A DNA stretch of 64,000 nt, taken from contig NZ_JAFLNH010000002.1 of NCBI RefSeq assembly GCF_018361265.1, positions 124,001-188,000 of the forward strand, in the 5' to 3' direction. The position numbers and the translations under genes are program-made. This document shows, one piece after another, positions 62,435 to 64,000 of this stretch. Source of the stretch: Mycobacterium sp. SM1 (GTDB lineage: Bacteria; Actinomycetota; Actinomycetes; Mycobacteriales; Mycobacteriaceae). Every line of letters begins with the position of its first letter. Position 1 is the stretch's first letter. Below the pieces are notes generated by a model, which was not told where the DNA came from, searched no databases, and was given only the letters and a program-made list of their open reading frames with translations.

Positions 62435-63343
62435 CTACGCTACCGCGCCGGGCTTGAGGTAGGTGACCAGACTGCAGTCGAGGGCCTCGTAGGCGAAGTA
62501 GTCCCGGCAGCCACGCAGGTATTTCATGTACCGGTGATAGACCTCTTCGGAGGTGATCTCGATGGCCTTGTCCTTGTTGGCCTCCAGGGTGTCACCCCAG
62601 ATCGTCAGGGTCTTGATGTAGTGCGGTCGCAGCGATAGCGGTTCGGGGACGACAAAGCCGGCTTTCTCGCCATGCCGGGTCATCATGTCGGTACTGGGCA
62701 GGCGACCACCTGGGAATATCTCGGTGACGATGAACTTGATGAATCGTGCCGTCTCAAAGGTGATTTTCTTGCCCCGGGCATGCAGATCATACGGGTGGTA
62801 GCTGACGCTGCTTTGAACCGTCATGCGCCCGTCGTCGGGCAATATCGCGAAGCAGTTTTTGAAAAAATCGTCGTAGTTCTCGAAACCGAAGTGCTCGAAG
62901 GCCTCGATGGAGACAATCCGGTCGACGGGTTCGCTGAACTGGTCCCAGCCGCACCGCAGCACTCGGTGTGATCGATCGGTGTCGATCGCCTCGAGCACCT
63001 GCTGGGAGCGGGCCAACTGGTTCTTCGACAAGGTCAGTCCGATCACGTTGACGTCGTACTTTTCGATGGCCCGCTTCATGGTGGAACCCCACCCGCAGCC
63101 GATGTCCAGCAGTGTCATGCCGGGCCGCAGGTCCAGTTTGTCCAGGTTCAGGTCGATTTTGGCGATCTGGGCCTCTTCGAGGGTCATGTCCTCGTGTTCG
63201 AAATACGCGCAGCTGTAGGTGCGGCTTGGATCCTGGAACAGGCCGAAGAAATCGTCGGATAAGTCGTAATGCGCCTCAATGTCTTCGCATCGTGTTCGAA
63301 TCTGCGCGGTGGTGCTGGGGGTGTCAGGCATTGCCGTCGTCAT
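62435..63343 (-). CDS. mmaA4: Hydroxymycolate synthase MmaA4
   Basis: SAM-dependent methyltransferase that puts the methyl/hydroxyl group on the distal position of meromycolate chains, the first step to keto- and methoxymycolates. It has 302 residues (M. tuberculosis 301). SAM motif [16 protein letters not shown] near residue 78, [33 protein letters not shown] and [14 protein letters not shown]. The ending [15 protein letters not shown] matches MmaA4 rather than the other MmaA enzymes (which end in DVNQFT-type tails). The 203 bases between the IS4 element and this gene end hold nothing I recognise. Confidence 0.92.
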   Translation of the reverse strand: MTTAMPDTPSTTAQIRTRCEDIEAHYDLSDDFFGLFQDPSRTYSCAYFEHEDMTLEEAQIAKIDLNLDKLDLRPGMTLLDIGCGWGSTMKRAIEKYDVNVIGLTLSKNQLARSQQVLEAIDTDRSHRVLRCGWDQFSEPVDRIVSIEAFEHFGFENYDDFFKNCFAILPDDGRMTVQSSVSYHPYDLHARGKKITFETARFIKFIVTEIFPGGRLPSTDMMTRHGEKAGFVVPEPLSLRPHYIKTLTIWGDTLEANKDKAIEITSEEVYHRYMKYLRGCRDYFAYEALDCSLVTYLKPGAVA

Positions 63344-63457
63344 TCTCCTGGATGCTCGGGGCTACGCACCACGAGTTGCCACTGACGTATAACCCTACCC
63401 AATGGCGGTCCGGCAGTTGCCGGCATGGCACACAGTGCCCAAGACGCGAAGCCGAAA

Positions 63458-64000
63458 CTACTTTTCCAGTGTGAATTGGTTGACGTCGATGTAACCAATT
63501 CGAAAACCCTTGGCGCAGCCGGTGAGATACTTCACATACCGCTCGTAGACCTCTTCGGACTGGATCGCGATGGCCTCGTGCCGGCGTGCCTGCAGGGCGG
63601 CAGCCCAGTGGTCGAGGGTCTTGGCGTAGTGCGGCTGCAGCGACTGCATGCGGGTCAGGGTGAAACCGGCTTTAGCCGAGTGCTCCTGCACCTTCTCGAT
63701 TGACGGCAGCCGCCCCCCCGGGAAGATCTCGGTGAGGATGAACTTCATGAAGCGGGCCAACTCGAACGTCAGCGGCAGGCCGCGTTCGACCATCTGCGGC
63801 CCGGTCAGCCCGGTGATCGTGTGCAACAGCATCACCCCGTCGTCGGGCATGGCGCCGTGGGCCATAGCGAAGAAGTCATCGTAGCGGTCGTGCCCGAAGT
63901 GCTCGAACGCGCCGATGGAGACGATCCGGTCGACGGGCTCGTCGAACTGCTCCCAGCCCGCCAGCAGCACCCGCCCGCTGCGCGGGGCATCCATCGCGTC
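63458..64000 (-). CDS. Mycolic acid methyltransferase of the MmaA1/2/3 type (5' end outside window)
   Basis: The C-terminal 180 residues of a cyclopropane-synthase-like mycolate methyltransferase. [53 protein letters not shown] and the ending CAKGFRIGYIDVNQFTLEK read as a mixture of MmaA1, MmaA2 and MmaA3, so I do not choose among them. The frame remains open to the window edge; the SAM-binding loop lies outside. It is upstream of mmaA4 on the same strand with a gap of 114 bases. Confidence 0.88.
   Translation of the reverse strand, partial: DAMDAPRSGRVLLAGWEQFDEPVDRIVSIGAFEHFGHDRYDDFFAMAHGAMPDDGVMLLHTITGLTGPQMVERGLPLTFELARFMKFILTEIFPGGRLPSIEKVQEHSAKAGFTLTRMQSLQPHYAKTLDHWAAALQARRHEAIAIQSEEVYERYVKYLTGCAKGFRIGYIDVNQFTLEK

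Overview
The window is a piece of mycobacterial chromosome, GC-rich and densely coded. The evidence is the right half, which carries in Mycobacterium tuberculosis order the homologues of Rv0629c-Rv0642c: recD-recB-recC, echA3, Rv0633c, Rv0634c, an Rv0634A-like antitoxin, tRNA-Thr, tRNA-Met, rpmG, hadA-hadB-hadC, tRNA-Trp, secE, nusG, rplK, rplA and then mmaA mycolate methyltransferases. An unbroken galT, two insertion sequences and a large catabolic block show that it is not the M. tuberculosis complex. A slow-growing non-tuberculous species is likely, but I cannot name it.

Layout. 0.3-6.2 kb: DUF5994 protein, SigC-like sigma factor, ATP-grasp enzyme, the galT-galK operon and a Mut7-C RNase-type protein. 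6.2-8.2 kb: a complete IS256-family element (6601-8093) with an 8-bp target duplication cuts a deazaflavin-dependent nitroreductase-family gene in two. 8.3-21.4 kb: accessory and envelope genes, namely a RES/Xre toxin-antitoxin pair, a TIGR00027 methyltransferase, an Rv0585c-like membrane protein, a MazEF-like pair, a GH92 mannosidase-like protein (Rv0584-like), a lipoprotein, a DUF309 protein, an exported DUF2961/GH172 protein, a methyltransferase and a FIST sensor (Rv0628c-like).

21.4-40.8 kb is the most notable part: a block of about 19 kb between the Rv0628c and recD homologues. It appears to encode coenzyme M (CoM)-dependent epoxide carboxylation together with CoM synthesis. The leftward operon encodes a CoA/CoM-disulfide-reductase-like flavoprotein, R- and S-type 2-hydroxypropyl-CoM dehydrogenases, a two-subunit CoA transferase, an ADP-forming acyl-CoA ligase and a MetE-like epoxyalkane:CoM transferase. 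The divergent rightward operon encodes phosphosulfolactate synthase, an unrecognised 301-residue protein, an aspartase/fumarase-superfamily lyase, and a fusion of a D-cysteine-desulfhydrase-like PLP enzyme with a second aspartase/fumarase lyase. A 2-ketopropyl-CoM carboxylase/oxidoreductase gene faces this operon. A sulfoacetaldehyde-dehydrogenase-like gene and a MEDS-domain plus PucR-type regulator pair lie on the left edge. Inferred flow: epoxide + CoM, then hydroxyalkyl-CoM, ketoalkyl-CoM, and a beta-keto acid such as acetoacetate plus free CoM, followed by CoA activation. No alkene monooxygenase is in the window.

40.8-64 kb: a decayed TIGR00027 methyltransferase, a VOC protein and a truncated SpoIIAA-like gene, then the conserved recDBC-to-mmaA region. 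A complete IS4-family element (60666-62221) sits exactly on the rplA stop codon, with a 10-bp target duplication that rebuilds the stop. The window ends inside a second mmaA gene.
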